A stretch of DNA of 5,369 nt from Cellvibrionales bacterium (GTDB taxonomy: Bacteria; Pseudomonadota; Gammaproteobacteria; Pseudomonadales; JAHEGP01): assembly GCA_024645065.1 (NCBI GenBank), contig JAHEGP010000211.1, forward strand, positions 1 to 5,369, written 5' to 3'. The position numbers and the translations under genes are program-made. The notes beneath the pieces are model-generated. The model was given only the letters and a program-made list of their open reading frames with translations. It did not search any database and had not been told where the DNA came from. Within the stretch, counting starts at the first letter, position 1; every line of letters starts with the position of its first letter. Shown piece after piece: positions 1 through 5,369 of the stretch.

Positions 1-190
1 TCTCCATGCGCTGCTTCTGCGGCGCGTAATACTCCTTCATCGATATCGTGCCCTGGCTGCTCACCATCTCCCGAACCCCGGAATAAGACACCCTGGGCTC
101 CTCGCCAGGCTGGAATTTACCAGCAGCATAGGCCACCGCGGGCACCAGCAGTACGATGAGAATACGCCCTATCATTCTTGACAAGTTCAT
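1..190 (-). CDS. Exported protein of unknown function, N-terminal part (possibly DUF4412-like)
   Basis: Reading the minus strand from the ATG at 190 gives 63 uninterrupted codons that run off the left edge, so only the N-terminus is present. Residues 1-22 look like a Sec signal peptide: a basic N-region (MNLSRMIGR), a hydrophobic core (ILIVLLVPAVA) and an AYA|AG signal peptidase I site after residue 22. The mature part starts AGKFQPGEEPRV and continues with a stretch (SYSGVREMVSSQGTISMKEY, then YAPQKQRME) that resembles the opening strands of small periplasmic DUF4412 or LolA/LppX-like proteins. That resemblance is from memory and is weak. The start is supported by a strong Shine-Dalgarno sequence at 198-203 and by the signal peptide beginning at once. 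The gene diverges from dnaE2, and its function cannot be named from this fragment. Confidence 0.8.
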   Translation of the reverse strand, partial: MNLSRMIGRILIVLLVPAVAYAAGKFQPGEEPRVSYSGVREMVSSQGTISMKEYYAPQKQRME

Positions 191-197
191 CCTGCCA

Positions 198-203
198 TCC
201 TCC
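198..203 (-). promoter_or_regulatory. Shine-Dalgarno site of the leftward exported-protein gene
   Basis: On the minus strand this reads GGAGGA, with a 7-base gap to the ATG at 190. It is the best ribosome binding site in the window and it decides the start of the leftward gene. Confidence 0.75.
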
Positions 204-308
204 GCTATATCACTCTATCCGTCGCCCTGCCCGGGCCTCACGGGACCTTCACCGAGTCAAGTGTGCCAAAAAAAGGGCACTTAGTCTTATAACGTATGGT
301 TATTAAGG

Positions 309-332
309 CTCTGTTTATTAATAAATACAGAG
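309..332. promoter_or_regulatory. Imperfect AT-rich dyad in the divergent intergenic region, candidate operator
   Basis: Outer arms CTCTGT (309-314) and ACAGAG (327-332) are perfect inverted repeats around an AT-only core. The core itself contains the 12-base palindrome TTTATTAATAAA (314-325), offset by one base from the outer symmetry. The inner half-sites CTGT and ACAG match LexA half-sites, but they are 12 bases apart instead of the required 8, so this is not a canonical SOS box. It lies between the two divergent genes where an operator or promoter would be expected. Which protein, if any, binds it is unknown. A TTATAA sequence at 287-292 could be a -10 element for the leftward gene, with this dyad just upstream, but I see no convincing -35. 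Confidence 0.3.
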
Positions 333-373
333 GTCACCGAAAAGCCGGACTACAATCTTAGCCGGGCAAGCCT

Positions 374-386
374 TATACTGTATATT
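374..386 (+). promoter_or_regulatory. Candidate -10 region of the dnaE2 promoter, overlapping the SOS box
   Basis: Two good -10 hexamers overlap or lie within the LexA box: TATACT at 374-379 and TATATT at 381-386. Either would start transcription within about 15-25 bases of the ATG. No strong TTGACA-like -35 lies at 16-18 bases upstream (TACAAT at 351-356 and TTAGCC at 358-363 are the best available). The core promoter therefore looks weak on paper, and the choice between the two hexamers is open. Overlap of -10 and LexA box is a usual arrangement for tightly repressed SOS genes. Confidence 0.4.
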
Positions 387-395
387 TTTACAGTA
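376..395. promoter_or_regulatory. LexA binding site (SOS box) controlling dnaE2
   Basis: The core CTGTATATTTTTACAG (378-393) is a perfect CTGT-N8-ACAG match with an AT-only spacer. The flanking TA on both sides also fits the extended 20-base Escherichia coli-type consensus. It ends 13 bases before the dnaE2 start codon and overlaps the likely -10 region, so bound LexA would block transcription. ImuC/DnaE2 genes are established members of SOS regulons in many bacteria, so site and gene support each other. The box is about 185 bases from the start of the leftward gene, which makes direct LexA control of that gene less likely though not excluded. Confidence 0.93.
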
Positions 396-408
396 TAAGG
401 CTTGCGGA

Positions 409-3400
409 ATGTCTTATGCAGAATTGCACTGCCTGAGCAATTTCACTTTCCTGCGGGGCGCCTCCCATCCGGCAGAGCTGGTGACACGGGCTGCTGAATT
501 GGGCTACCGGGCTATTGCCATTACCGACGAGTGCTCCCTCGCCGGTATCGTCAAGGCCCATGTCGCAGCGCAGCAGTGCCAGATCAAGCTGCTCATCGGC
601 AGCGAGTTCACACTCGAAAATGGCTTGCGGCTGGTATTGCTGGCCCCCAACCGGCACGCCTACGGTGAATTATCCCACCTGATCACCCGGGCGCGCCGCA
701 GGGCTCCCAAGGGCCACTACCGGGTCAGGGCCCGGGACATCGAGCGCGGCCTGCAGCAAATACTGGTTATCTGGTTGCCCCGCGACAATACCGAGCAAAG
801 CCTGCAGCAAGGCCAATGGCTGCGCTCCTGCTTCGGTGACAGATTGTGGGTTGGCCTGCAGCGCAGCTTTCGCGCAGCCGAGGAAACCTACTGCCAACAA
901 CTGTATCAATTGTCCCGGTCGCTGGCCATTCCATTGGTCGCCTGCTCCAATGTACACATGCACATCGCCCGGCGTAAGTCGCTGCAAGATGTACTCAGCG
1001 CGATCCGCCTCAACTGTTCCCTCGAGCAACTTGGTACCCGCCTGCACGCCAACGCCGAAAACCATTTGCGCTCACTACAAACCCTCGCCGGGATCTACCC
1101 GGCCTCGCTATTGACAGAGAGCTGCCGCATAGCCGAACGTTGTCATTTCAAGCTGGATGAATTGCGCTACGAGTACCCTCGGGAACTGGTTCCCGAGGGT
1201 ATGACCGCCAGCAGTTGGTTGTGCCAACTGTGCTGGGATGGCGCCCACAAGCGCTGGCCCAGGGGCATAGCCCCTGACACCCAACGCCAGATTAACAGCG
1301 AGTTGGCATTGATCACCCAGTTACAGTATGAATATTTCTTTCTCACCGTATTCGACATTGTCCACTTTGCCCGCAATCGGGGGATCCTCTGCCAAGGGCG
1401 CGGGTCGGCGGCCAATTCGGTGGTGTGCTATTGCCTGTTCATCACCGAAGTATCGCCAGAGCAGACCCAGTTATTGTTTGAGCGCTTTATCTCGAAGGAG
1501 CGCAACGAACCACCGGATATTGACGTCGACTTTGAGCACGAGCGACGGGAAGAAGTCATTCAATACATTTACCGCAAATACAGCCGCGAGCACGCCGCCC
1601 TGGCAGCGACTGTGATCACCTACCGCACCCGCAGTGCCATTCGCGATGTCGGTAAAGCTCTGGGACTATCGCCCTTGTTTGTCGACCAACTGGCACGCTC
1701 ACTGGCCTGGTGGGACCGCCCCGGTGACCTGCAGCAGCGTTTCAAGGAAGCGCATATCGAGGCGGGCACAACAGCAGAATTGTTTTTGAGACTGGTGCGC
1801 GAAATCCTCGGCTTTCCTCGCCATTTGTCACAGCATGTCGGCGGCTTTGTGATTACTCGCAGTCCCATCAGTACCCTGGTGCCGGTGGAGAATGCCAGTA
1901 TGCCCGAGCGCACCATCATTCAATGGGACAAGGAAGATATCGCAGCGCTTGGCCTGCTCAAGGTTGACGTGCTGGCGCTGGGAATGCTCAGCGCCATACG
2001 CAAGAGCTTTGCCCTGATCGAGGAACACCATGACACGCCGATCAGTATGGCCGCTATTCCGCCGGAGGACCCGAAAACCTACAACATGCTATGCCAGGCC
2101 GATAGTGTGGGGGTATTCCAGGTTGAATCACGGGCACAAATGGCGATGCTGCCACGCCTGAAGCCGCGCACCTTTTACGACCTGGTGGTTGAAGTCGCCA
2201 TCGTCCGCCCGGGACCTATCCAGGGCGACATGGTCCACCCCTACCTCAAGCGGCGCCAGGGCATCGAGCCGGTCAGCTATCCCAATGAAGACGTCAAATC
2301 GGTGCTGGAGCGAACCCTCGGGGTCCCTATTTTCCAGGAGCAGGTTATCAAGCTGGCCATGGTCGCGGCGGGCTTCAGTGGCGGCGAGGCAGATCAACTG
2401 CGTCGCGCAATGGCCAGTTGGGGCCACAACGGCAACCTTGTTGCTTTCAGGGACAAACTCATCAAAGGCATGCTCGAACGCGGCCATGGCAAGGACTTTG
2501 CTGAGCGCCTGTTCCGCCAGATGCAGGGTTTTGGCGAGTATGGGTTTCCGGAGTCCCATGCGGCCAGCTTTGCCCTGCTGGTCTATGTTTCGGCCTGGCT
2601 GAAATGCCACTATCCCGCAGCGTTTTACTGCGGCCTGCTCAACAGCCAGCCGATGGGCTTCTACAGCCCCTCGCAACTGGTGCAGGATGCCCGGCGCCAT
2701 CACATCGAAGTGCGCCCTGTTGATGTTGACCACAGCTTTTGGGATCACAGCCTGGAGAATACTGCACAGCCCGGAACGCTTGGGGAGTCCCAGCCAGCAC
2801 TGCGGCTTGGGCTGCGCCTGGTCGGCAAGCTCAGCCACCAGGGCGGCGAGCGTTTGCTAGCTGCACGCGAGCAAGCCACCTTTACCAATATCCAGGACCT
2901 GGCCCAACGGGCAGCGCTTAACCGGGGGGATATGGAGGCCTTGATCAGCGCCAACGCCCTGCCTCGGCTCAGTAAGAATCGTCACCAGGGTCACTGGCAA
3001 CAACAAGCCATGCAGGATTACCGCCCCCTGTTGAGTCCGCTTGAAAACAGCTCATCCAGTGCACTGGATGACGATATTTCACTGGCACCCCCTCGCGATA
3101 TAGAGGATATGTTAGCTGATTACGACAGCACCGGGCTCAGTATCGAATTACACCCCCTGGCGTTGCTACGCCGGCAGTTACCCTTTAAACAATGCAAGAG
3201 AGCCCTGGATTTGGCCGACCTCAACCACGGCCGCTTTGTACGCATCGCCGGACTCGTCAGCGGTCGACAGCGCCCGGGAACCGCATCGGGCGTAGTGTTT
3301 CTTACCCTTGAAGACGAAACTGGCAATATCAATGTTGTGGTCTGGAAAGATGTACAACAACGCTTTCGCCAGGCCCTGCTGGCGGCAAAACTGTTACTGG

Positions 3401-3513
3401 TAAAAGGCGTGCTTGAGTGTCAGCATGGTGTGATCCATGTTATTGCCGGGGAGTTACAGGACCACACCCATACAATGCATGATTTAAATAGCGCATCGCG
3501 GGACTTTCATTGA
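409..3513 (+). CDS. dnaE2: Error-prone DNA polymerase III alpha-type subunit ImuC/DnaE2
   Basis: A C-family DNA polymerase acting in damage-induced translesion synthesis and mutagenesis, normally together with ImuA and ImuB. Its 1034 residues match the usual family length of about 1030-1080. Domains in order: a PHP domain from residue 3 (AELHCLSNFTFLRGAS; AIAITDECSLAG at 36-47); the polymerase palm, with QGRGSAANS at 329-337, the catalytic PDIDVDFE at 369-376 (D370 and D372) and the third acid D520 in LLKVDVLALG; HVGGF at 476-480; fingers with VRPGPIQGDMVHPYLKRR near 599-616; a helix-hairpin-helix region near 803-850; and a C-terminal OB fold from about 943 (GLVSGRQRPGTASGVVF, LEDETGNINVVVW). 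The three aspartates correspond to D401, D403 and D555 of E. coli DnaE. The PHP metal ligands are degenerate (LHCLS for LHxHS, ITDE for ITDH), as is usual for DnaE2, so no proofreading activity is expected. The protein ends SASRDFH, a family-like C-terminus, so it looks complete. No in-frame start lies just upstream; the Shine-Dalgarno is weak (AAGG at 397-400). Transcription is under the SOS box at 376-395. imuA and imuB are not adjacent. Confidence 0.97.
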   Translation: MSYAELHCLSNFTFLRGASHPAELVTRAAELGYRAIAITDECSLAGIVKAHVAAQQCQIKLLIGSEFTLENGLRLVLLAPNRHAYGELSHLITRARRRAPKGHYRVRARDIERGLQQILVIWLPRDNTEQSLQQGQWLRSCFGDRLWVGLQRSFRAAEETYCQQLYQLSRSLAIPLVACSNVHMHIARRKSLQDVLSAIRLNCSLEQLGTRLHANAENHLRSLQTLAGIYPASLLTESCRIAERCHFKLDELRYEYPRELVPEGMTASSWLCQLCWDGAHKRWPRGIAPDTQRQINSELALITQLQYEYFFLTVFDIVHFARNRGILCQGRGSAANSVVCYCLFITEVSPEQTQLLFERFISKERNEPPDIDVDFEHERREEVIQYIYRKYSREHAALAATVITYRTRSAIRDVGKALGLSPLFVDQLARSLAWWDRPGDLQQRFKEAHIEAGTTAELFLRLVREILGFPRHLSQHVGGFVITRSPISTLVPVENASMPERTIIQWDKEDIAALGLLKVDVLALGMLSAIRKSFALIEEHHDTPISMAAIPPEDPKTYNMLCQADSVGVFQVESRAQMAMLPRLKPRTFYDLVVEVAIVRPGPIQGDMVHPYLKRRQGIEPVSYPNEDVKSVLERTLGVPIFQEQVIKLAMVAAGFSGGEADQLRRAMASWGHNGNLVAFRDKLIKGMLERGHGKDFAERLFRQMQGFGEYGFPESHAASFALLVYVSAWLKCHYPAAFYCGLLNSQPMGFYSPSQLVQDARRHHIEVRPVDVDHSFWDHSLENTAQPGTLGESQPALRLGLRLVGKLSHQGGERLLAAREQATFTNIQDLAQRAALNRGDMEALISANALPRLSKNRHQGHWQQQAMQDYRPLLSPLENSSSSALDDDISLAPPRDIEDMLADYDSTGLSIELHPLALLRRQLPFKQCKRALDLADLNHGRFVRIAGLVSGRQRPGTASGVVFLTLEDETGNINVVVWKDVQQRFRQALLAAKLLLVKGVLECQHGVIHVIAGELQDHTHTMHDLNSASRDFH
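1174..1201. repeat. 13-bp perfect inverted repeat inside dnaE2
   Basis: TACCCTCGGGAAC (1174-1186) and GTTCCCGAGGGTA (1189-1201) are exact reverse complements separated by only TG. In RNA this gives a very stable GC-rich hairpin, extendable by one G-U pair. It lies in the coding stretch for EYPRELVPEG (residues 255-264), a segment that looks conserved in DnaE2 proteins, so protein constraint may account for part of it. The extent of symmetry still exceeds what I would expect by chance in a gene of this size. Confidence 0.85.
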
Positions 3514-3542
3514 CTCATGCTCTCGGCCATAAGCAGAGTCAA
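3510..3542 (+). other. Hairpin at the dnaE2 stop codon, possible weak terminator
   Basis: TTGACTC (3510-3516) pairs with GAGTCAA (3536-3542), and TGCT (3518-3521) pairs with AGCA (3532-3535). This gives an 11-bp stem with one bulged A (3517) and a 10-base loop. It includes the dnaE2 stop codon. No T-run follows on either strand, so it is not a standard intrinsic terminator. It could protect the 3' end of the transcript or have no role. Confidence 0.4.
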
Positions 3543-3624
3543 AGACACCCTGGGCGATCCATTTCAAGATGTGGCTGCCGCACCAGAATCGCCACGCGAC
3601 ATGCTTTTCTGCAAGTACATTTGA
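3517..3624 (+). CDS. Possible small ORF, 35 residues, directly after dnaE2
   Basis: An ATG three bases after the dnaE2 stop codon opens a 35-codon frame ending in TGA at 3622-3624. The product begins MLSAISRVKDTLGDPFQDVA and ends RDMLFCKYI. It has no membrane segment, no signal peptide and one cysteine (C32). I recognise no family. There is no good Shine-Dalgarno of its own, so it would need translational coupling to dnaE2, and its start lies inside the hairpin at 3510-3542. A frame of this length can occur by chance, so this is a candidate only. Confidence 0.2.
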   Translation: MLSAISRVKDTLGDPFQDVAAAPESPRDMLFCKYI

Positions 3625-3648
3625 CCGCTTAGATGGTAAACTGGCGCC

Positions 3649-4938
3649 ATGAAACGACGCCCCTCCAGCACCTTGAGATTCCTGCCGCTAATAATGCTAG
3701 TGCCGGCACTGATCCTGATCTGGCAACAGCAAGGGAAGGATATCAACTGGCAACTGGAAGTTGCCACTAATCCGGACACCAGGCTTGACTTAAAGCCGCT
3801 GCATCGCAGTGACTTTGCCTCTGTCGCAACAGACCTGTTTGTCCACGCGGCTTCCGTCACCGAGCTCCAAGACGGCCGCCTGCTGAGCGTCTGGTTCGGA
3901 GGCAGTCGCGAGGGTGCAAGCGACGTCAACATATACGGAGCTTATTTCGACCCGGCAACACAGCAATGGGGCGACAACCAGATCCTTGCATCGCGTCCCA
4001 GTACCCACAAAGCCATGGGACGCACAATTCGCAAACTTGGCAACCCGGTAGTCAGCCAGGCCCCGGACGGTAAATTGTGGCTGTTCTATGTATCGGTATC
4101 ATTAGGCGGCTGGGGGGGTAGCGCAATTAATGCCAGCTATTCCACTGATGCTGGCGTCAGCTGGACGACCCCCACTCGCCTGATCACCAGCCCATTCACT
4201 AACATCAGCACCCTGGTGAAAGGTGCGCCTGTTTACTACCAGGACGGCAGTATTGGCTTGCCGGTCTACCATGAATTCATTGGCAAGTTTGCTGAGCTGT
4301 TACGCCTGGATGCCAACGGTACGGTACTCGACAAAGCACGCATCAGCCATGGTAAGCATTCATTGCAGCCGGTAGTCGTGCCCACCAACCCTGAACAAGC
4401 CGTCGCACTAATGCGCTACTCGGGCTCGGCGCCCAAACGAGCAATGCTGAGCCGAACCGAGACCGGTGGCGAGTACTGGCCGGCGCCTCACAAAACGGCA
4501 CAAGCCAATCCCAATTCAGCGCTAACCGCCCTGCGGCTTGCCGACGGTTCGATAATCGCCGTCATGAATGACCTGGATGATGGTCGCCATCGGCTGGGTT
4601 TGTTGCGCTCTGTCGATGACGGTGAGAACTGGCAATTGATCGCGCGACTGGAAGGCGACGAAGAATATTACGGTGCAACGCTCCCGCGAGCCGATTACAC
4701 GCCGATAATCGAGCAGGATTTCCTGGAAAGTGGCGGTCCGATCTCCGACACCCGTTGGGAGACTTATAGCCAGCGCCTGGACAAACGCATCTGTGACGAC
4801 GACTTGTGCCGCTTTATTTACGATTATCCGTTCCTTATTCAGGGAAAAAACGGCACCTTTCACCTGGTCTACACCTGGAACAAGAGCTTTATAAAACATC
4901 TGCAATTTAACCAGGCCTGGCTGGATACCCTGCTATGA
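3649..4938 (+). CDS. Membrane-anchored sialidase-like protein (BNR/Asp-box beta-propeller)
   Basis: The 429-residue protein has a basic start (MKRR) and one hydrophobic segment at about residues 10-25, which suggests an uncleaved N-terminal anchor with the rest in the periplasm. The body fits the BNR_2/sialidase superfamily, a six-bladed beta-propeller. Two perfect Asp boxes (S-x-D-x-G-x-x-W) are visible at 165-172 (STDAGVSW) and 321-328 (SVDDGENW), with a degenerate one at 270-277 (TETGGEYW). Other family-like segments are SVWFGGSREGASDV at 80-93, LGNPVV at 130-135, NPNSALTALRLADG at 287-300 and the C-terminal YPFLIQGKNGTFHLVYTWN at 393-411. R87 and R256 could belong to a carboxylate-binding arginine set, but I cannot confirm a full sialidase triad, so the substrate is unknown. 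C382 and C387 could form a disulfide. The start lacks a clear Shine-Dalgarno but puts the anchor right at the N-terminus. The stop overlaps the next start, indicating co-expression with a membrane protein. Confidence 0.85.
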   Translation: MKRRPSSTLRFLPLIMLVPALILIWQQQGKDINWQLEVATNPDTRLDLKPLHRSDFASVATDLFVHAASVTELQDGRLLSVWFGGSREGASDVNIYGAYFDPATQQWGDNQILASRPSTHKAMGRTIRKLGNPVVSQAPDGKLWLFYVSVSLGGWGGSAINASYSTDAGVSWTTPTRLITSPFTNISTLVKGAPVYYQDGSIGLPVYHEFIGKFAELLRLDANGTVLDKARISHGKHSLQPVVVPTNPEQAVALMRYSGSAPKRAMLSRTETGGEYWPAPHKTAQANPNSALTALRLADGSIIAVMNDLDDGRHRLGLLRSVDDGENWQLIARLEGDEEYYGATLPRADYTPIIEQDFLESGGPISDTRWETYSQRLDKRICDDDLCRFIYDYPFLIQGKNGTFHLVYTWNKSFIKHLQFNQAWLDTLL

Positions 4939-5369
4939 CAACCGCTGCCATGACCATAGCCAGTTACACGGTGCTGGCATACGCACTCATCGCATATATG
5001 CTGCTGCCGCAGCGGCTACTGCCGACTAACGGTCGAGCGCCGCTTTTGCGAACCCTCATCGTGATCGCATTCTGCATCGTTCTGGTCATACCGTTCGGGG
5101 GCACGCGTCCCATGGAAGCACTGCGCGCCGTTACCGGCGACTTCTCGATCACCACCCTGGTGTTACTTGCCAGCGCCGCCGGAGCCCGCATTCGCAACCG
5201 TACCACGCCACCCGGATTCGATTTCCGCAGCACCTTGCTTCTCATTGTAGCGGCGGCAATATTTCTCTATCCCGCTGGCCTGGGGGCCGGCCAATGGGAT
5301 CCCTATCGACTGGGTTACGGACTTGGCTTACCGCTGGTTTGTGCCGTCGTGGTGCTGGCAGCCTTCGTT
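4935..5369 (+). CDS. Multi-pass inner-membrane protein of unknown function, N-terminal part
   Basis: The ATG at 4935 overlaps the TGA of the sialidase-like gene in an ATGA junction, and the frame stays open for 145 codons to the right edge, so the C-terminus is missing. About five hydrophobic segments are visible, near residues 6-24, 40-55, 70-84, 100-114 and 127-145. They are separated by short polar links such as LPQRLLPTNGRAPLLR and RIRNRTTPPGFDFR. I recognise no motif that names its family. A second ATG at 4950 is possible, but the overlap favours 4935 and translational coupling, and there is no clear Shine-Dalgarno for either. Being coupled to a membrane-anchored periplasmic beta-propeller, it is likely a partner in the same envelope process; this is inference. 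Confidence 0.8.
   Translation, partial: MTTAAMTIASYTVLAYALIAYMLLPQRLLPTNGRAPLLRTLIVIAFCIVLVIPFGGTRPMEALRAVTGDFSITTLVLLASAAGARIRNRTTPPGFDFRSTLLLIVAAAIFLYPAGLGAGQWDPYRLGYGLGLPLVCAVVVLAAFV

Larger units (their letters stand above)
366..405. repeat. 40-bp inverted repeat (17-bp perfect arms) centred on the LexA box
   Basis: The left arm at 366-382 (GCAAGCCTTATACTGTA) is the exact reverse complement of the right arm at 389-405, leaving a 6-base centre (TATTTT). The LexA box forms the middle. The outer 10 bases of each arm (GCAAGCCTTA and its complement) add symmetry that LexA does not need. The right arm stops 3 bases before the dnaE2 ATG and contains the only plausible Shine-Dalgarno core, AAGG at 397-400. 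Any transcript entering from upstream would fold this into a hairpin that hides the ribosome binding site. A transcript starting inside the repeat would carry only the right arm and stay open. Confidence 0.9.

Noticed and set aside
255..260. TTGACT on the minus strand considered as a -35 for the leftward gene
   Set aside because: The sequence 16-18 bases downstream is GC-rich with no -10-like hexamer, so no promoter can be supported.
263..280. Small hairpin GTGCC-(8 bases)-GGCAC with a run of seven As, considered as a terminator
   Set aside because: The stem is only 5 bp, the A-run is in the loop and not after the stem, and it lies in a divergent promoter region where a terminator is not expected.
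2128..2838. A 236-codon open frame on the minus strand opposite dnaE2
   Set aside because: It lies wholly antisense to conserved polymerase sequence, has no recognisable protein features, and is the kind of long shadow frame expected in GC-rich coding DNA. The other frames overlapping dnaE2 and the sialidase-like gene were dropped for the same reason.
3542..3555. A 14-base exact repeat of AAGACACCCTGGGC at 85-98 and 3542-3555
   Set aside because: One copy is within the leftward coding sequence and the other in the dnaE2 downstream gap. There is no flanking similarity and no terminal structure, so it is most likely chance.
3621..3642. TTGACC (3621-3626) with TAAACT (3637-3642) considered as a promoter for the sialidase-like gene
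   Set aside because: The spacing is 10 bases, too short for a sigma-70-type promoter. No better pair is visible, so the promoter of this gene remains unassigned.

Overview
The window looks like ordinary chromosome of a moderately GC-rich gammaproteobacterium. The clearest pointer is a textbook LexA (SOS) operator of the CTGT-N8-ACAG type in front of an imuC/dnaE2 gene; this operator form is usual in Gammaproteobacteria, whereas Alphaproteobacteria typically use a GTTC-type box. Genus cannot be fixed from the sequence. I see no mobile element, tRNA, rRNA or CRISPR array.

Layout. (1) Bases 1-190, minus strand: the N-terminal 63 residues of an exported protein with a clear signal peptide and a good Shine-Dalgarno sequence, running off the left edge. 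(2) Bases 191-408: an AT-rich divergent intergenic region holding an imperfect dyad (309-332) and a LexA box (376-395). The box sits in the centre of a much longer inverted repeat (366-405) that ends 3 bases before the next start codon. (3) Bases 409-3513, plus strand: a complete, apparently intact error-prone DNA polymerase ImuC/DnaE2 of 1034 residues. (4) Bases 3514-3648: a short gap with a hairpin right at the dnaE2 stop and a possible 35-codon small ORF. (5) Bases 3649-4938, plus strand: a membrane-anchored sialidase-like (BNR/Asp-box) protein of 429 residues. (6) Bases 4935-5369, plus strand: the first 145 residues of a multi-pass membrane protein. Its start codon overlaps the preceding stop (ATGA), so the two are almost certainly one operon.

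How the parts work together. The SOS box and dnaE2 form one unit. After DNA damage, LexA self-cleavage would derepress this translesion polymerase, which normally works with ImuA and ImuB. Neither partner gene is adjacent: the upstream gene points away and the downstream genes are unrelated, so this is an imuC gene split from imuAB and carrying its own operator. The sialidase-like/membrane-protein pair is a separate unit, probably acting at the cell envelope. No link between it and the SOS gene is visible. The points most worth a second look are the extended palindrome around the LexA box, a 13-bp perfect hairpin inside dnaE2, and the small ORF after dnaE2.
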